DNA from: Chitinophagaceae bacterium UBA1953
GTDB lineage: Bacteria; Bacteroidota; Bacteroidia; Chitinophagales; Chitinophagaceae
Length of the DNA stretch: 64,000 nucleotides
NCBI GenBank assembly: GCA_002336115.1
Contig: DDEN01000004.1
Coordinates: 183,933 to 247,932, forward strand
Reading direction: 5' to 3'
In this document: positions 15,686-25,218 of the stretch, piece after piece
Position numbering within the stretch: position 1 is the first letter of the stretch
How the letters are laid out: every line of letters starts with the position of its first letter
Notes under the pieces: model-generated
The model's database searches: none
Seen by the model: the letters and a program-made list of their open reading frames with translations, nothing else
What the model was told of the DNA's origin: nothing
Made by a program: the position numbers and the translations under genes

Positions 15686-18600
15686 TTATGTAGTTATTGT
15701 TACTCCAAGTTCTGGTTTATTCATTAAAAACTCGGCCATTTCATCATTCATTAAAAATCCTTTGTCAACTGTGTACATGGCAATTTTCCAGTTTTCCTTT
15801 GGTTCAGATAAATTAAACTTAATGCTGGATTTTCCGGGATTTTTTTTCACATTCTTTTCAATGAATTTTACCATATCCTCTGTTAAAAATCTGGGTTCAA
15901 TATCAACAATTAACTGGCGGGTTAAGGTAGCTTTTACAGTTTCAAGTAAAATTACATTGCTGATTTTGAATTCAAAGTCATCTGTTTTGTTCCAACGTGT
16001 TTTAAAGGTGCCGGTTATATACACAACGGCCCCCGGTGTAAAATGATCTTTGAATTTTACAAAGTCTTCACCAAATAATGCAAATTCAGTATTGCCTGTA
16101 TAATCTTCAATTGAACAGATGCCGAACTGCTTTCCTGTTTTAGTTACACGTTGATTGTGTGCTGTAACAAGCCCTGCCAGTCTGAACTGATGAAACGGGT
16201 TTGCCTGTAGTTGAATAGCTTCTTTAAATTCATTAAACTCACTCAGTGGTGTAATTTTATAATGCTGCATTTCAAACCTGAAATGATCCAGCGGATGACC
16301 ACTGATGAAAATGCCTGTAATTTCTTTTTCATGATCCAGCTTTTCTGTTAATGTCCATTCCTCACAGTTCTGGATTTTGGGCGTAGGAATTTCCATCATC
16401 ATTGAATCGCCAAACAAAGTGTTTGTATTACTCTGCACATTTGCCTGGTAACGGTTACCAAAGCTGATGATACGCTCAAGTGTATTCACAGTATCGCCAT
16501 TCATTACATGAAAATATTGTGCACGGTGAAATTCTTTAAAGCAATCAAATGCGCCGCCATATACTAAACTTTCCAGTGATTTTTTATTAACAGTACGCTG
16601 GTTAATGCGTTTAATAAAGTCAAACACATCTTTGTATGCTCCACGCTTTCCACGTTCGTCAATAATACTTTCAATGGCTGCTTCTCCCACACCTTTTAAT
16701 CCTCCTAAGCCAAAACGGATTTCACCTGCTTTGTTTACAGCAAAACCAGTGAGTGATTCGTTAATATCCGGGCCAAGTACTTTTAATCCCATGCGTTTAC
16801 ACTCTTCCATAAAGAAGGTGATTTTTTCGATTGAACCTGCGTTATTCAGCACCGCACTCATATATTCAGCAGGGTAGTGTGCTTTGAGATAAGCTGTTTG
16901 ATACGCAACAAAAGCATAACAGGTAGAGTGTGATTTGTTGAAAGCATATTGTGCAAATGCTTCCCAGTCTGTCCATATTTTCTCCAGTTTATCGGCAGGA
17001 TGCCCTTTGGCAGAAGCACCTTCTACAAACTGTTTTTTCATTTTATCCAGAACAGCTTTTTGCTTTTTACCCATTGCTTTACGCAATACGTCGGCATCGC
17101 CTTTGGTAAAGCCGGCAATTTTTTGAGCAAGCAGCATTACCTGTTCCTGGTAAACTGTAATACCATAGGTTTCATTAAGATATTCTTCCATCTCCGGCAA
17201 ATCGTAGGTGATTTCTTCCTTGCCATGTTTACGATCGATGAAGTTGGGGATATAAGCAATTGGGCCGGGACGATAGAGCGCATTCATCGCAATCAGATCG
17301 CCAAACTGGTCGGGCCTTAATTCTCGAAGATATTTTTGCATACCCGGACTTTCAAACTGGAAAGTGCCAATTGTTGATCCATGTTGATAAAGTTCAAATG
17401 TTTGTTCATCATCAAGCGGTATGTTGTCAATCTCTATATCAATTCCATGATTGAGTTTGATAAGATGCAGCGCATTCTTAATAATACTGAGTGTTTTTAA
17501 ACCAAGAAAGTCCATCTTAATAACACCAGCTTCTTCAATTACACTACCTTCAATTTGTGTTAACCACAGTTCAGATTCCTTTGATGTGCAGACAGGAATT
17601 AATTCTGTTAAATCTTTTGGGGCGATGATGATTCCTGCTGCATGAATACCGGTATTACGAACGGAGCCTTCCAGGATTTCTGCTTCGTGAAGTATTTTGG
17701 CAGGTAAATCTTCGCCACTGTAAACCTGTCTTAATTTCTTCACAGTTTCCATTTCATCGGGGCCAAAGTTTTCTTTTTCTGTCAAACTTTTTTCACCTGT
17801 AAACGGAGCATGCAATACCCGCTTAAGCGAAACACCGGGGCGTTCAGGAACAAGCTTCGATAAAGCTCTGCTTTCGGGTAAAGGCAAATCCATTACACGG
17901 GCCACATCGGCAATGCTTGATTTCGCTGCCATTGTACCGTAAGTAATAATTTGTGCCACCTGTGCTTTTCCATACTTATCAACTACGTAATCAATTACAC
18001 GTTGTCTTCCTTCATCATCAAAGTCAGTATCAATATCGGGCATTGACTTACGATCAGGATTTAGGAAGCGTTCAAACAGTAAATTGTATTTAATGGGATC
18101 GATATTGGTAATGCCAATGCAATACGCCACAACACTTCCCGCAGCAGAACCACGCCCTGGCCCCACAAACACGCCCATGTTTCTTCCGGCTTTAATGAAA
18201 TCACTTACAATTAAGAAGTAACCGGCAAAGCCCATTGTTTTAATGGTGAAGAGTTCAAAGTCAATCCGTTCACGGGTGCTTTCTTCAATTTCGTGGTAAC
18301 GTTCTTTTGCCCCGATGTATGTAAGATGTTTTAGAAATTCCCATTGGTTAAGGTTGGCATCGTCATGAATCTGAAATTCCTTTGGCACAGGAAAGGCTGG
18401 CAGCAGAATATCTTTTTTCAGGTTCAGCACATCAACCTTATCAACAATTTCATTTGTATTATCAATGGCATCAGGAATATCTTCAAATAGCTTTTTCATT
18501 TCGCCCGATGTTTTAAAATAAAACTGGTCGTTTGGAAATGCAAAGCGTTTGTTTTTCACCATCACATCATCGTCTGTAAATTCTCTCAGTGCCGGTGTTG

Positions 18601-19315
18601 ATTGCTTTTCACCTGTGTTGATGCAAAGCAATATGTCGTGTGCATTAAAATCGGTCTGATCAACGTAATGGGAATCATTACTGGCAATAATTTTTACATT
18701 ATACTTTTTTGCGAATCTGAGTAAAACAGCATTTACTTTTTCCTGTTCAGCAAGCCCATGACGCTGAATCTCCACGTAGTAATCTTTCTGAAAAATATTC
18801 AGCCACCATTTAAATTCGTTTTCGGCTTCTGCTTCGCCTTTTGTAAGAATCATTTGCGGAACCATAGCACCAAGGCAACAGGTAGTTGCTATTAATCCAT
18901 CGTGATATTTATGAATTAATTCTTTATCAATGCGAGGATATTTGCTGTACATTCCTTCAATAAAACCAAGCGAAGTAAGTTTTACAAGATTTTTATACCC
19001 TTGCTCATTCTTTGCCAGTAATACCTGGTGAAAACGGTTGTCACGCTGTTCCTTACTGAATGTTTTTACATGTCGGTTTTCGGTAAGATAAAATTCGCAG
19101 CCAACAATTGGTTTGACTTTTAATGAGCCATCCTCATTTTTATTTTTATAAGCTTCGGCCACAAATTGAAATGCCCCGAACATATTTCCATGATCGGTAA
19201 TGGCAAGTGCAGGCATTTTATCATTAATGGCTTTTGAATATAATGAAGGGATGGAGGCTGCTCCATCGAGTAACGAATATTGTGTATGAACGTGTAAGTG
19301 TGAAAATTGGCACAT
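15686..19315 (-). CDS. dnaE: DNA polymerase III subunit alpha
   Basis: This 1209-residue protein is the replicative polymerase of the DnaE1 type. It starts with a PHP domain (FSHLHVHTQYSLLDGA at residues 4-19). GPGRGSAAGSVVAYC and MPDIDTDFDDEGR (about residues 390-435) hold two of the catalytic aspartates of the palm. Tandem helix-hairpin-helix and OB-fold (about residues 980-1080) regions follow, including LAGLVTAHNQRVTKTGKQ. The length is normal. It stands alone, between two plus-strand genes; no strong -7 element was found in its short upstream gap. Confidence 0.97.
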   Translation of the reverse strand: MCQFSHLHVHTQYSLLDGAASIPSLYSKAINDKMPALAITDHGNMFGAFQFVAEAYKNKNEDGSLKVKPIVGCEFYLTENRHVKTFSKEQRDNRFHQVLLAKNEQGYKNLVKLTSLGFIEGMYSKYPRIDKELIHKYHDGLIATTCCLGAMVPQMILTKGEAEAENEFKWWLNIFQKDYYVEIQRHGLAEQEKVNAVLLRFAKKYNVKIIASNDSHYVDQTDFNAHDILLCINTGEKQSTPALREFTDDDVMVKNKRFAFPNDQFYFKTSGEMKKLFEDIPDAIDNTNEIVDKVDVLNLKKDILLPAFPVPKEFQIHDDANLNQWEFLKHLTYIGAKERYHEIEESTRERIDFELFTIKTMGFAGYFLIVSDFIKAGRNMGVFVGPGRGSAAGSVVAYCIGITNIDPIKYNLLFERFLNPDRKSMPDIDTDFDDEGRQRVIDYVVDKYGKAQVAQIITYGTMAAKSSIADVARVMDLPLPESRALSKLVPERPGVSLKRVLHAPFTGEKSLTEKENFGPDEMETVKKLRQVYSGEDLPAKILHEAEILEGSVRNTGIHAAGIIIAPKDLTELIPVCTSKESELWLTQIEGSVIEEAGVIKMDFLGLKTLSIIKNALHLIKLNHGIDIEIDNIPLDDEQTFELYQHGSTIGTFQFESPGMQKYLRELRPDQFGDLIAMNALYRPGPIAYIPNFIDRKHGKEEITYDLPEMEEYLNETYGITVYQEQVMLLAQKIAGFTKGDADVLRKAMGKKQKAVLDKMKKQFVEGASAKGHPADKLEKIWTDWEAFAQYAFNKSHSTCYAFVAYQTAYLKAHYPAEYMSAVLNNAGSIEKITFFMEECKRMGLKVLGPDINESLTGFAVNKAGEIRFGLGGLKGVGEAAIESIIDERGKRGAYKDVFDFIKRINQRTVNKKSLESLVYGGAFDCFKEFHRAQYFHVMNGDTVNTLERIISFGNRYQANVQSNTNTLFGDSMMMEIPTPKIQNCEEWTLTEKLDHEKEITGIFISGHPLDHFRFEMQHYKITPLSEFNEFKEAIQLQANPFHQFRLAGLVTAHNQRVTKTGKQFGICSIEDYTGNTEFALFGEDFVKFKDHFTPGAVVYITGTFKTRWNKTDDFEFKISNVILLETVKATLTRQLIVDIEPRFLTEDMVKFIEKNVKKNPGKSSIKFNLSEPKENWKIAMYTVDKGFLMNDEMAEFLMNKPELGVTITT

Positions 19316-19440
19316 AGTAAAGCGCCAAATTTCGCTTTTATCTGGCGAATATTCACGAACATTTAATCACATTCTGGGTGAAAAATTGTCATACAAAATG
19401 TGAAAATTTTTGATTATCAGATGATAAGTTGGCCTGTTTC

Positions 19441-19471
19441 TTGCTCATTCGGCCCGATGCCCTTAATTTTG
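19441..19471 (+). promoter_or_regulatory. Promoter of the NlpC/P60 lipoprotein gene
   Basis: TTG at 19441-19443 and TAATTTTG at 19464-19471 are 20 nt apart. The -7 element lies inside the longest possible reading frame, so the real start must be downstream. This supports the GTG at 19496. Confidence 0.6.
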
Positions 19472-19495
19472 CAACGGTCTAAAAAATTCAGTCCA

Positions 19496-20191
19496 GTGAA
19501 AAATAGTATTCTCTGCATATCATTGTTGTTCCTGCTTGGCAGTTGCAGTGCTGTGAAGAATATATTTCAACCTCAAAAGGATGAAACCGCTTCACAAAAC
19601 AAACAGTCATCACAGTTTATCAATCATATTGAAATAAAACCATCTTCAAGCCCGGCAACGACTTACAGTTCGTCAAAGTCCGGAAAAACAAATTCACTTT
19701 TTTTTCAAACAAAAAATATTACATCAGCAGCATCAGCTGCACTTGAGCTGTTTTCAATCAATCAGTTTAAATATGCAATCAGGCTGGATGTTCCGGTTGA
19801 ATTAATACAAAACAAATCCCTGTACGATTTTATTGACAATTGGTGGGGAGTTCCTTACAGGCTTGGAGGATTAACTCAGAATGGGATTGATTGTTCTGCA
19901 TTTATGCAAACTTTGTTTTTAGGTGTTTTTGCATTAAAACTGCCTCGTACTGCACGGGAGCAAAGAGATGCTACAGAATGGATACCCACTACGGATATGA
20001 AAGAAGGTGATCTTGTTTTCTTTAATACAAGAGGTGGTGTTTCGCATGTAGGTATGTATTTACAAAATAACAAATTTGTTCATGCTTCTACTTCCGGCGG
20101 CGTAATGATCAGTGATTTGAATGATTCTTACTGGAGCCGCAAGCTGATAGGGGCTGGAAGAATTTTACAAAGCATTTTACCACGACCATAA
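19496..20191 (+). CDS. NlpC/P60 lipoprotein peptidase
   Basis: I chose the GTG at 19496 (231 residues) over upstream ATGs at 19400 and 19457 because a promoter ends at 19471. The GTG form also begins with a textbook lipoprotein signal: [16 protein letters not shown] with the lipid-bearing cysteine about residue 17. A Ser/Thr-rich linker follows, then the NlpC/P60 domain: [13 protein letters not shown] with the catalytic cysteine, LPRTAREQ, and SHVGMYL with the catalytic histidine. Such enzymes cleave peptide stems of peptidoglycan; this one would sit on a membrane facing the periplasm. Confidence 0.85.
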   Translation: MKNSILCISLLFLLGSCSAVKNIFQPQKDETASQNKQSSQFINHIEIKPSSSPATTYSSSKSGKTNSLFFQTKNITSAASAALELFSINQFKYAIRLDVPVELIQNKSLYDFIDNWWGVPYRLGGLTQNGIDCSAFMQTLFLGVFALKLPRTAREQRDATEWIPTTDMKEGDLVFFNTRGGVSHVGMYLQNNKFVHASTSGGVMISDLNDSYWSRKLIGAGRILQSILPRP

Positions 20192-20195
20192 TCTT

Positions 20196-20203
20196 TATCT
20201 TTG
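20196..20203 (+). promoter_or_regulatory. -7-like element upstream of hisF
   Basis: TATCTTTG fits the -7 consensus but no TTG lies at the right distance upstream. If used, transcription would start at the foot of the following hairpin, about 38 nt before the hisF start. Confidence 0.35.
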
Positions 20204-20212
20204 TATAATCTC

Positions 20213-20246
20213 AGGCTTCATTAAACTGAAGCCTTTTTTATTTTTT
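20213..20246 (+). terminator. Terminator hairpin abutting the hisF start codon
   Basis: AGGCTTCA (20213-20220) pairs with TGAAGCCT (20227-20234), followed by a run of Ts that ends exactly at the hisF ATG (20247). It ends the NlpC/P60 transcript, but its position also makes it a possible regulatory hairpin in a hisF leader. Confidence 0.7.
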
Positions 20247-21005
20247 ATGCTGACAAAACGAATTATTCCCTGCTTGGATATTAAAGACGGACGTACCGTT
20301 AAGGGAACAAACTTTGTGGATTTACGTGATGCCGGTGATCCTGTTGAACTGGGTGCTTTATATGCACAGCAGGGTGCAGATGAGCTGGTGTTTTTAGATA
20401 TTACTGCTACTGTTGAAAAAAGAAAAACACTGAGCGAACTGGTGAAGCGTATTGCAAGGCATGTAAATATTCCGTTTACTGTAGGTGGAGGAATAAGTAC
20501 TGTTGAAGATATGAGTGTGTTGCTTAATTCGGGTGCAGATAAAGTGAGTGTGAACACCGCAGCATTTAAAAACCCACAACTCATCAGCGGCATTGCAAAA
20601 GCAGCAGGAAGCCAATGCTGTGTACTGGCAATTGATACCAAGAAAGAAGAAGATGGTGAATGGTATGTGTATCTCAACGGCGGACGAACAAAGACAGATA
20701 AGAAATGTTTTGATTGGGCAAAGGAAGCTGTTGAACTTGGTGCAGGTGAAATTTTATTAACGAGTATGAATAATGACGGAACCAAACAAGGGTTTGCGTT
20801 AGACATTACGTATCAACTTTCAACTGAATTATCGGTGCCGGTAATTGCAAGTGGTGGCGCAGGAACAATGCAGCATTTTGCCGATGTGTTTGAACAGGCT
20901 TATGCTGATGCTGCACTTGCTGCAAGTATTTTTCATTTTAAGGAAATTGAAATTGCTGATCTGAAACACTTCCTGAAAGAGAAAGGAATAGCAGTGAGGT
21001 TATAA
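20247..21005 (+). CDS. hisF: Imidazole glycerol phosphate synthase subunit HisF
   Basis: HisF is the cyclase half of the two-subunit enzyme that turns PRFAR and ammonia into imidazole-glycerol phosphate and AICAR. The 252-residue (beta/alpha)8 barrel shows [16 protein letters not shown] with catalytic Asp11, [29 protein letters not shown] with the second catalytic aspartate near 130, and [11 protein letters not shown]. The glutaminase partner hisH is not nearby and not in the window. It is followed 30 nt later by hisIE. Confidence 0.96.
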   Translation: MLTKRIIPCLDIKDGRTVKGTNFVDLRDAGDPVELGALYAQQGADELVFLDITATVEKRKTLSELVKRIARHVNIPFTVGGGISTVEDMSVLLNSGADKVSVNTAAFKNPQLISGIAKAAGSQCCVLAIDTKKEEDGEWYVYLNGGRTKTDKKCFDWAKEAVELGAGEILLTSMNNDGTKQGFALDITYQLSTELSVPVIASGGAGTMQHFADVFEQAYADAALAASIFHFKEIEIADLKHFLKEKGIAVRL

Positions 21006-21035
21006 GGATAGCTGAATAAAATTAATTTTGTACAA

Positions 21036-21695
21036 GTGTGCGACGCCAATGCAGCCGAAAGCAGTAAAGGTGATTGTACCATAAAAAAAGATAAAAAAGT
21101 GAAACCAGATTTTAAGAAGTATGCAGATGGATTGGTACCTGCCATTATTCAGGATTATAAAACAGGTAAAGTACTGATGCTTGGATTTATGAATGAGGAG
21201 GCGTTACAGAAAACCGAACAATCGGGTCAGGTTACGTTTTACAGCCGCAGTAAAAACCGTTTATGGACAAAAGGCGAAGAAAGCGGAAATTTTTTAAATG
21301 TAAAACAGGTGTTGCTCGATTGCGACCAGGATACATTGTTGATTAAAGCCGAGCCGCTTGGCCCCACATGCCACACAGGTGCTGATACATGCTGGAGCGA
21401 AAAAAATCACAGCGATGATTTTCTGCTGTATCTGCAGGATATAATTGATTTGCGCAGAAAAAGCACTGAAGGAAAAAGCTATGTAAGAAGTTTGTTTGAA
21501 AAAGGTATCAATAAAATTGCTCAGAAAGTAGGAGAGGAAGCAACAGAGGTGGTGATTGAAGCGAAGGATAATAATGAAGATCTGTTTCTGAATGAAGCAG
21601 CCGACCTGCTGTTCCATCTTATGGTTTTATTAAGAGCTAAAGATGTTACTTTGCAGGATGTGATTTATGTGTTGAAACAACGTCATTCTAAATAA
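21036..21695 (+). CDS. hisIE: Bifunctional phosphoribosyl-AMP cyclohydrolase / phosphoribosyl-ATP pyrophosphatase
   Basis: A 219-residue fusion for steps 2 and 3 of histidine synthesis. The HisI part has LVPAIIQDYKTGKVLMLGFM, WTKGEESGNFLNV, the DCDQDT metal site and GPTCHTGADTCW. The HisE part, from about residue 130, has SYVRSLFEKGINKIAQKVG and EEATEVVIEAKD. The start is uncertain: GTG at 21036 (given here) lies just six bases after TAATTTTG, and a GTG at 21099 would begin at KPDFKKYADG, closer to the usual HisI start. Confidence 0.95.
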   Translation: MCDANAAESSKGDCTIKKDKKVKPDFKKYADGLVPAIIQDYKTGKVLMLGFMNEEALQKTEQSGQVTFYSRSKNRLWTKGEESGNFLNVKQVLLDCDQDTLLIKAEPLGPTCHTGADTCWSEKNHSDDFLLYLQDIIDLRRKSTEGKSYVRSLFEKGINKIAQKVGEEATEVVIEAKDNNEDLFLNEAADLLFHLMVLLRAKDVTLQDVIYVLKQRHSK

Positions 21696-21698
21696 TAT

Positions 21699-22793
21699 AT
21701 GAGAAATCTGTTTTTGTTTATTGTTTTTTCCGTTGCAATTATTACAGTGCAGGCGCAGAAAGCCTTTGTTATTAACGGAACCATTAAAGGTGCTAAAGAA
21801 AATGCGAAAGTAAGTCTGCGTTTTGATAATGCAGAAAGTATAACACTTGCTGAATCGGTAATTAAAAACGGAAAATTTGAACTGAAAGGGGAATTGAAGG
21901 AAACTGCCATGCATGTACTTGTGGTTGAAGGCAGCAGCCAGGATTTGGGTATCTTTCTCGATCCTTCAAAAATAACTGTAACAGGAAAAATTGATTCATT
22001 GCCCTTTGCGGTGGTGAAGGGGTCAAAGTCGCATGATGAATTTAATGAGTTTAAAAAAACATTCGACCCTTTTTTCTCAAGACTTGATGCTTTAGGAAAG
22101 CAGATTTCAAACCCTGCTATGCAGGCCAAACAGGATTCGTTATACACCGTTGCACGAAGCCTTGTTGAAGAATTGAATCAAAAAGCAGATGTATACATTG
22201 AAAGTCACAATAAATCAGCAGTAACACCTTTGTTGCTTTATGTATTATATAATTTTTTCCAACAGCCAGATATACTCGACCAGCGGTTTGCGAAACTCAG
22301 TACCGATGCGCAAACAAGTTATTACGGTCGCATGGTCAATGAAATTGTGCAGGAAAATAAAATTGGGGCTGTTGGCACAAAAGCAATGGATTTTATACAG
22401 GCAGATACATCGGGCAATATGATTTCGCTTTCATCTTTCAAAGGAAAGTATGTGCTGGTTGATTTCTGGGCAAGCTGGTGCGGACCATGCCGTATGGAAA
22501 ATCCGAATGTGCTTGCTGCATATAATAAATTCAAAGAAAAGAACTTTACTGTTTTGGGTGTTTCTTTAGACCGTGACCGTAGTGCATGGATTAATGCCAT
22601 TGCAACCGATGGCCTTACATGGACGCATGTAAGTGATCTTAAGTTCTGGGGAAATGAAGCTGCCAAGCTTTATAAAATTTCAGCCATTCCGCAAAATATA
22701 CTGGTTGGACCCGATGGAATAATTATCGGTAAGAATCTGCGTGGCGATGAACTGCAAAGCCGGTTAGAAGAAATTTTCAAATCATCCAATTAA
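21699..22793 (+). CDS. TlpA-like thiol-disulfide protein with DUF4369 N-domain (copy 1)
   Basis: A 364-residue exported protein. A signal peptide (FLFIVFSVAIITVQAQ) is followed by a DUF4369-type beta domain (INGTIKGAKENAKVSLRF), a helical middle and a thioredoxin-fold domain with VDFWASWCGPCRMENP at about residue 260. TlpA-like proteins reduce or exchange disulfides in the periplasm. The next gene encodes a close paralogue two bases away. Around the active site the two are almost identical at DNA level. It begins three bases after hisIE but is not obviously related to histidine synthesis. Confidence 0.88.
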   Translation: MRNLFLFIVFSVAIITVQAQKAFVINGTIKGAKENAKVSLRFDNAESITLAESVIKNGKFELKGELKETAMHVLVVEGSSQDLGIFLDPSKITVTGKIDSLPFAVVKGSKSHDEFNEFKKTFDPFFSRLDALGKQISNPAMQAKQDSLYTVARSLVEELNQKADVYIESHNKSAVTPLLLYVLYNFFQQPDILDQRFAKLSTDAQTSYYGRMVNEIVQENKIGAVGTKAMDFIQADTSGNMISLSSFKGKYVLVDFWASWCGPCRMENPNVLAAYNKFKEKNFTVLGVSLDRDRSAWINAIATDGLTWTHVSDLKFWGNEAAKLYKISAIPQNILVGPDGIIIGKNLRGDELQSRLEEIFKSSN

Positions 22794-22795
22794 AC

Positions 22796-23923
22796 ATGAA
22801 CAAACTTATTTATTCTGTTCTGCTGCTTGCATTTTTATCTGCTTCAGCACAGGAAAAAAAATTTGTTATTACCGGATCGCTTCCTGCAACTGCAAAAAAA
22901 TATATGGTATTGCTGAGTTGGGATAACGGAAGTTCTGCTGAGGAAACAAACCTTGTTAATGGTAAGTTTGAAATTAAAGGAGCCATAGCCGGGCCGGTAA
23001 TTGCAACAATCAGCCTGCAGGAAGAAAATCCGCCTAAGAACAAGGCTTTTGATAACGAAGAATTTAACCATAATAATCTCACACTTTTTCTTGATACAGG
23101 AAATATTACGGTTATATCAAAAACGTTTTTAAATGAAGCATCAGTAAGCGGCTCTCCGTTAGTAAATGATTTTTACAATTATCAGCAACAAATCAGGCAA
23201 ATAACTGAGTTGGAAAATAAAGCTGTAAACGTTTATTCTGAATACAGCAAAGTAAAAAATGCAGAAGCAACAAACCTGCTGCTTGATGTTTATAAAAGAA
23301 TACAGCGATTATTGTTTATAGAGCAGATGGCCTTTGTAAAAAAGAATCCGGCTTCATTTGTTTCCTTATATCTTGTAGAAGATGCTTTGGGAGTAGATAT
23401 GGATGCGGCAAAAGGTGAGCCTTTGTTTTCTTTGTTAAATGATCCTATTAAAGAATCCATACAGGGAATGAAAATAAAAGCGATGATTGAAACCGGGAAA
23501 AAATCGATGGTGGGAACTGCTGCTGCCGATTTTACGCAACCCGATGCAAATGGGAACGCAGTTTCACTGTCATCATTTAAAGGAAAATATGTGCTGGTTG
23601 ATTTCTGGGCAAGCTGGTGTGGCCCATGCCGTGCAGAAAGCCCAAATCTTATAAAAGCTTATGAGAAATACAAAAGTAAAGGCTTTGAAATTTTCAGTGT
23701 ATCACTTGATGAATCGAAAGATAAATGGTTAAAGGCTGTAAAGGATGATCGTTACACTTGGACACAGACCGCTGATCTGAAAGGATGGGACAACGCTGCA
23801 GCACGACAATTTGGTGTACAGGGAATTCCGTTCAACACGCTGCTTGATCCAAATGGAGTGGTAATAGCAAGAAACCTGAGAGGTGATGAACTGGTAAAAA
23901 AACTGGAAGAAATTTTTAAGTAA
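22796..23923 (+). CDS. TlpA-like thiol-disulfide protein with DUF4369 N-domain (copy 2)
   Basis: A 375-residue paralogue of the preceding gene with the same order: signal peptide (IYSVLLLAFLSASAQ), DUF4369-like beta domain (FVITGSLPATAKKYMVLLSW), helical middle and C-terminal thioredoxin fold with VDFWASWCGPCRAESP at about residue 275. The C-terminal RNLRGDEL is also shared by both. Probably co-transcribed. The pair arose by tandem duplication (see findings). The 210 nt after it, up to the convergent DUF6580-like gene, show no feature I can support. Confidence 0.88.
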   Translation: MNKLIYSVLLLAFLSASAQEKKFVITGSLPATAKKYMVLLSWDNGSSAEETNLVNGKFEIKGAIAGPVIATISLQEENPPKNKAFDNEEFNHNNLTLFLDTGNITVISKTFLNEASVSGSPLVNDFYNYQQQIRQITELENKAVNVYSEYSKVKNAEATNLLLDVYKRIQRLLFIEQMAFVKKNPASFVSLYLVEDALGVDMDAAKGEPLFSLLNDPIKESIQGMKIKAMIETGKKSMVGTAAADFTQPDANGNAVSLSSFKGKYVLVDFWASWCGPCRAESPNLIKAYEKYKSKGFEIFSVSLDESKDKWLKAVKDDRYTWTQTADLKGWDNAAARQFGVQGIPFNTLLDPNGVVIARNLRGDELVKKLEEIFK

Positions 23924-24133
23924 CTCGTGATAAAGAGAGGCCCCGTTTTTTTTGTTCCTCCTTTCACCTTTTAGCCCCTCCTGATATCCCACGCTTGCCT
24001 CCAAGCCAATTTTACACATTAAAGCTAATATCGATAATTGTACTTGTTTATTTTAAACATAAATACACCAGCTTGTGTCTAACTTTTTGGGCACTCAAAA
24101 AAACATGGCTTTTAAAATATTTATTTGAAAAAA

Positions 24134-24691
24134 TTAATGAGCTGTTTTCAACTCTTTCCCTTTCAGTAATGCATAACCTCCAAAGAAAACGGCACTGAAA
24201 ACGAGAGTAGAATAAATTCCCATTCCGTAAAAAGGAATACCATCTACATAGGTTTGCATTAAACCGACAACCGTTTTTGGATGGTGATAACCTCCGCCAC
24301 CAATCCATACAAACAAATTGCTTGCAAGGAAATAAAGGGTGGGTGCTGTCAATGCGCCAAGGCCAATTTGCCAGACATTTTTTGAATTAACAAAGAAGCC
24401 AACTACGGTTATACTTGCAAAGAGCAGGTAGTTTACAAACTGCCCGCTGTAAAATCCGGGAATAGCTGTTAAGCCTGCAGAAAACAACGCCTGATAAATT
24501 GTATCGCTGATAAGCATACTTAATAATGGCAAAGCAAATGCGTATTTTTTATCTTTTATGATTGAACCTGCAAATAAAGCAATTGCTGTTTGTGGTTCAA
24601 AACCAAAAGGACGGTTGGGAAGAATGCGGTACAATGCTGCAACAACAGTTAAAGCAAGTAAGGTAAAAATGATATTCTTGTTAAGCTTCAT
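24134..24691 (-). CDS. DUF6580-like polytopic membrane protein
   Basis: From the ATG at 24691 (MKLNKNIIFTLLAL) the protein has 185 residues and about five membrane helices. RILPNRPFGFEPQTAIALFAG and the LPLLSMLISDTIYQ and WIGGGGYHHPKTVVGLMQ segments are the ones I associate with the DUF6580 family of putative transport proteins, sometimes linked to metal or vitamin uptake. The substrate is unknown. A slightly longer frame to 24712 is possible but adds only FFKIK. Confidence 0.75.
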   Translation of the reverse strand: MKLNKNIIFTLLALTVVAALYRILPNRPFGFEPQTAIALFAGSIIKDKKYAFALPLLSMLISDTIYQALFSAGLTAIPGFYSGQFVNYLLFASITVVGFFVNSKNVWQIGLGALTAPTLYFLASNLFVWIGGGGYHHPKTVVGLMQTYVDGIPFYGMGIYSTLVFSAVFFGGYALLKGKELKTAH

Positions 24692-24804
24692 GATTTTAAT
24701 CTTGAAGAACAAAAATAGCTAAAAACATCGCCACAAAACGCATTTTATAGCTCATGCTTTTTTCCTCACTATGTGGATAAGAACGAATGATTAATTTTAA
24801 TCTT

Positions 24805-25158
24805 ATGGCAAAACATCTTGAAACAGGCAAACAAGGTGAGGAAATGGCTGTTGCATGGCTTATGCAAAGCGGTTTCAACATCTTACATAAAAACTGGAAA
24901 CACTCTTATTTTGAGCTGGATGTGATAGCGGAAAAGGAAGGAATTCTTCATTTTGTAGAAGTGAAAACCCGGACTTCAGATACTTTTGGTCACCCCGAAG
25001 AAGGAGTGACTGATAAAAAACTACAGCGGTTGATGAATGCCGGGGAGGAATTCCTGCATCAACATCCGGAATGGAAACGAATTCAATATGATATTATCAG
25101 CATTCGCCTGTTTAAACACAAAGCACCGGAATATTTTTTTATCGAAGACGTTTCATAA
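24805..25158 (+). CDS. YraN/UPF0102 family endonuclease-like protein
   Basis: The ATG at 24805 (MAKHLETGKQGEE) gives 117 residues, normal for the family. GKQGEEMAVAWL, FELDVIAEKEGILHFVEVKTR and FGHPEEGVTDKK match the UPF0102 motifs; the E-(8-12)-D-(10-12)-EVK arrangement is the PD-(D/E)XK nuclease core. The biological role is unclear. Confidence 0.88.
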   Translation: MAKHLETGKQGEEMAVAWLMQSGFNILHKNWKHSYFELDVIAEKEGILHFVEVKTRTSDTFGHPEEGVTDKKLQRLMNAGEEFLHQHPEWKRIQYDIISIRLFKHKAPEYFFIEDVS

Positions 25159-25218
25159 ACAAAAGGGTAGGTTCATCTGCCTTTAAAACCTCTTCCTTTT
25201 GAATAATGGATTTTTGAA

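Noticed and set aside
20195..20806. 203-codon frame antisense to hisF
   Set aside because: It is a mirror of hisF codon usage, Ser/Pro-rich and without recognisable motifs; hisF is certain.
25159..25218. Possible terminator between yraN and purB
   Set aside because: AAAAGG and CCTTTT words are present but do not form a continuous stem.
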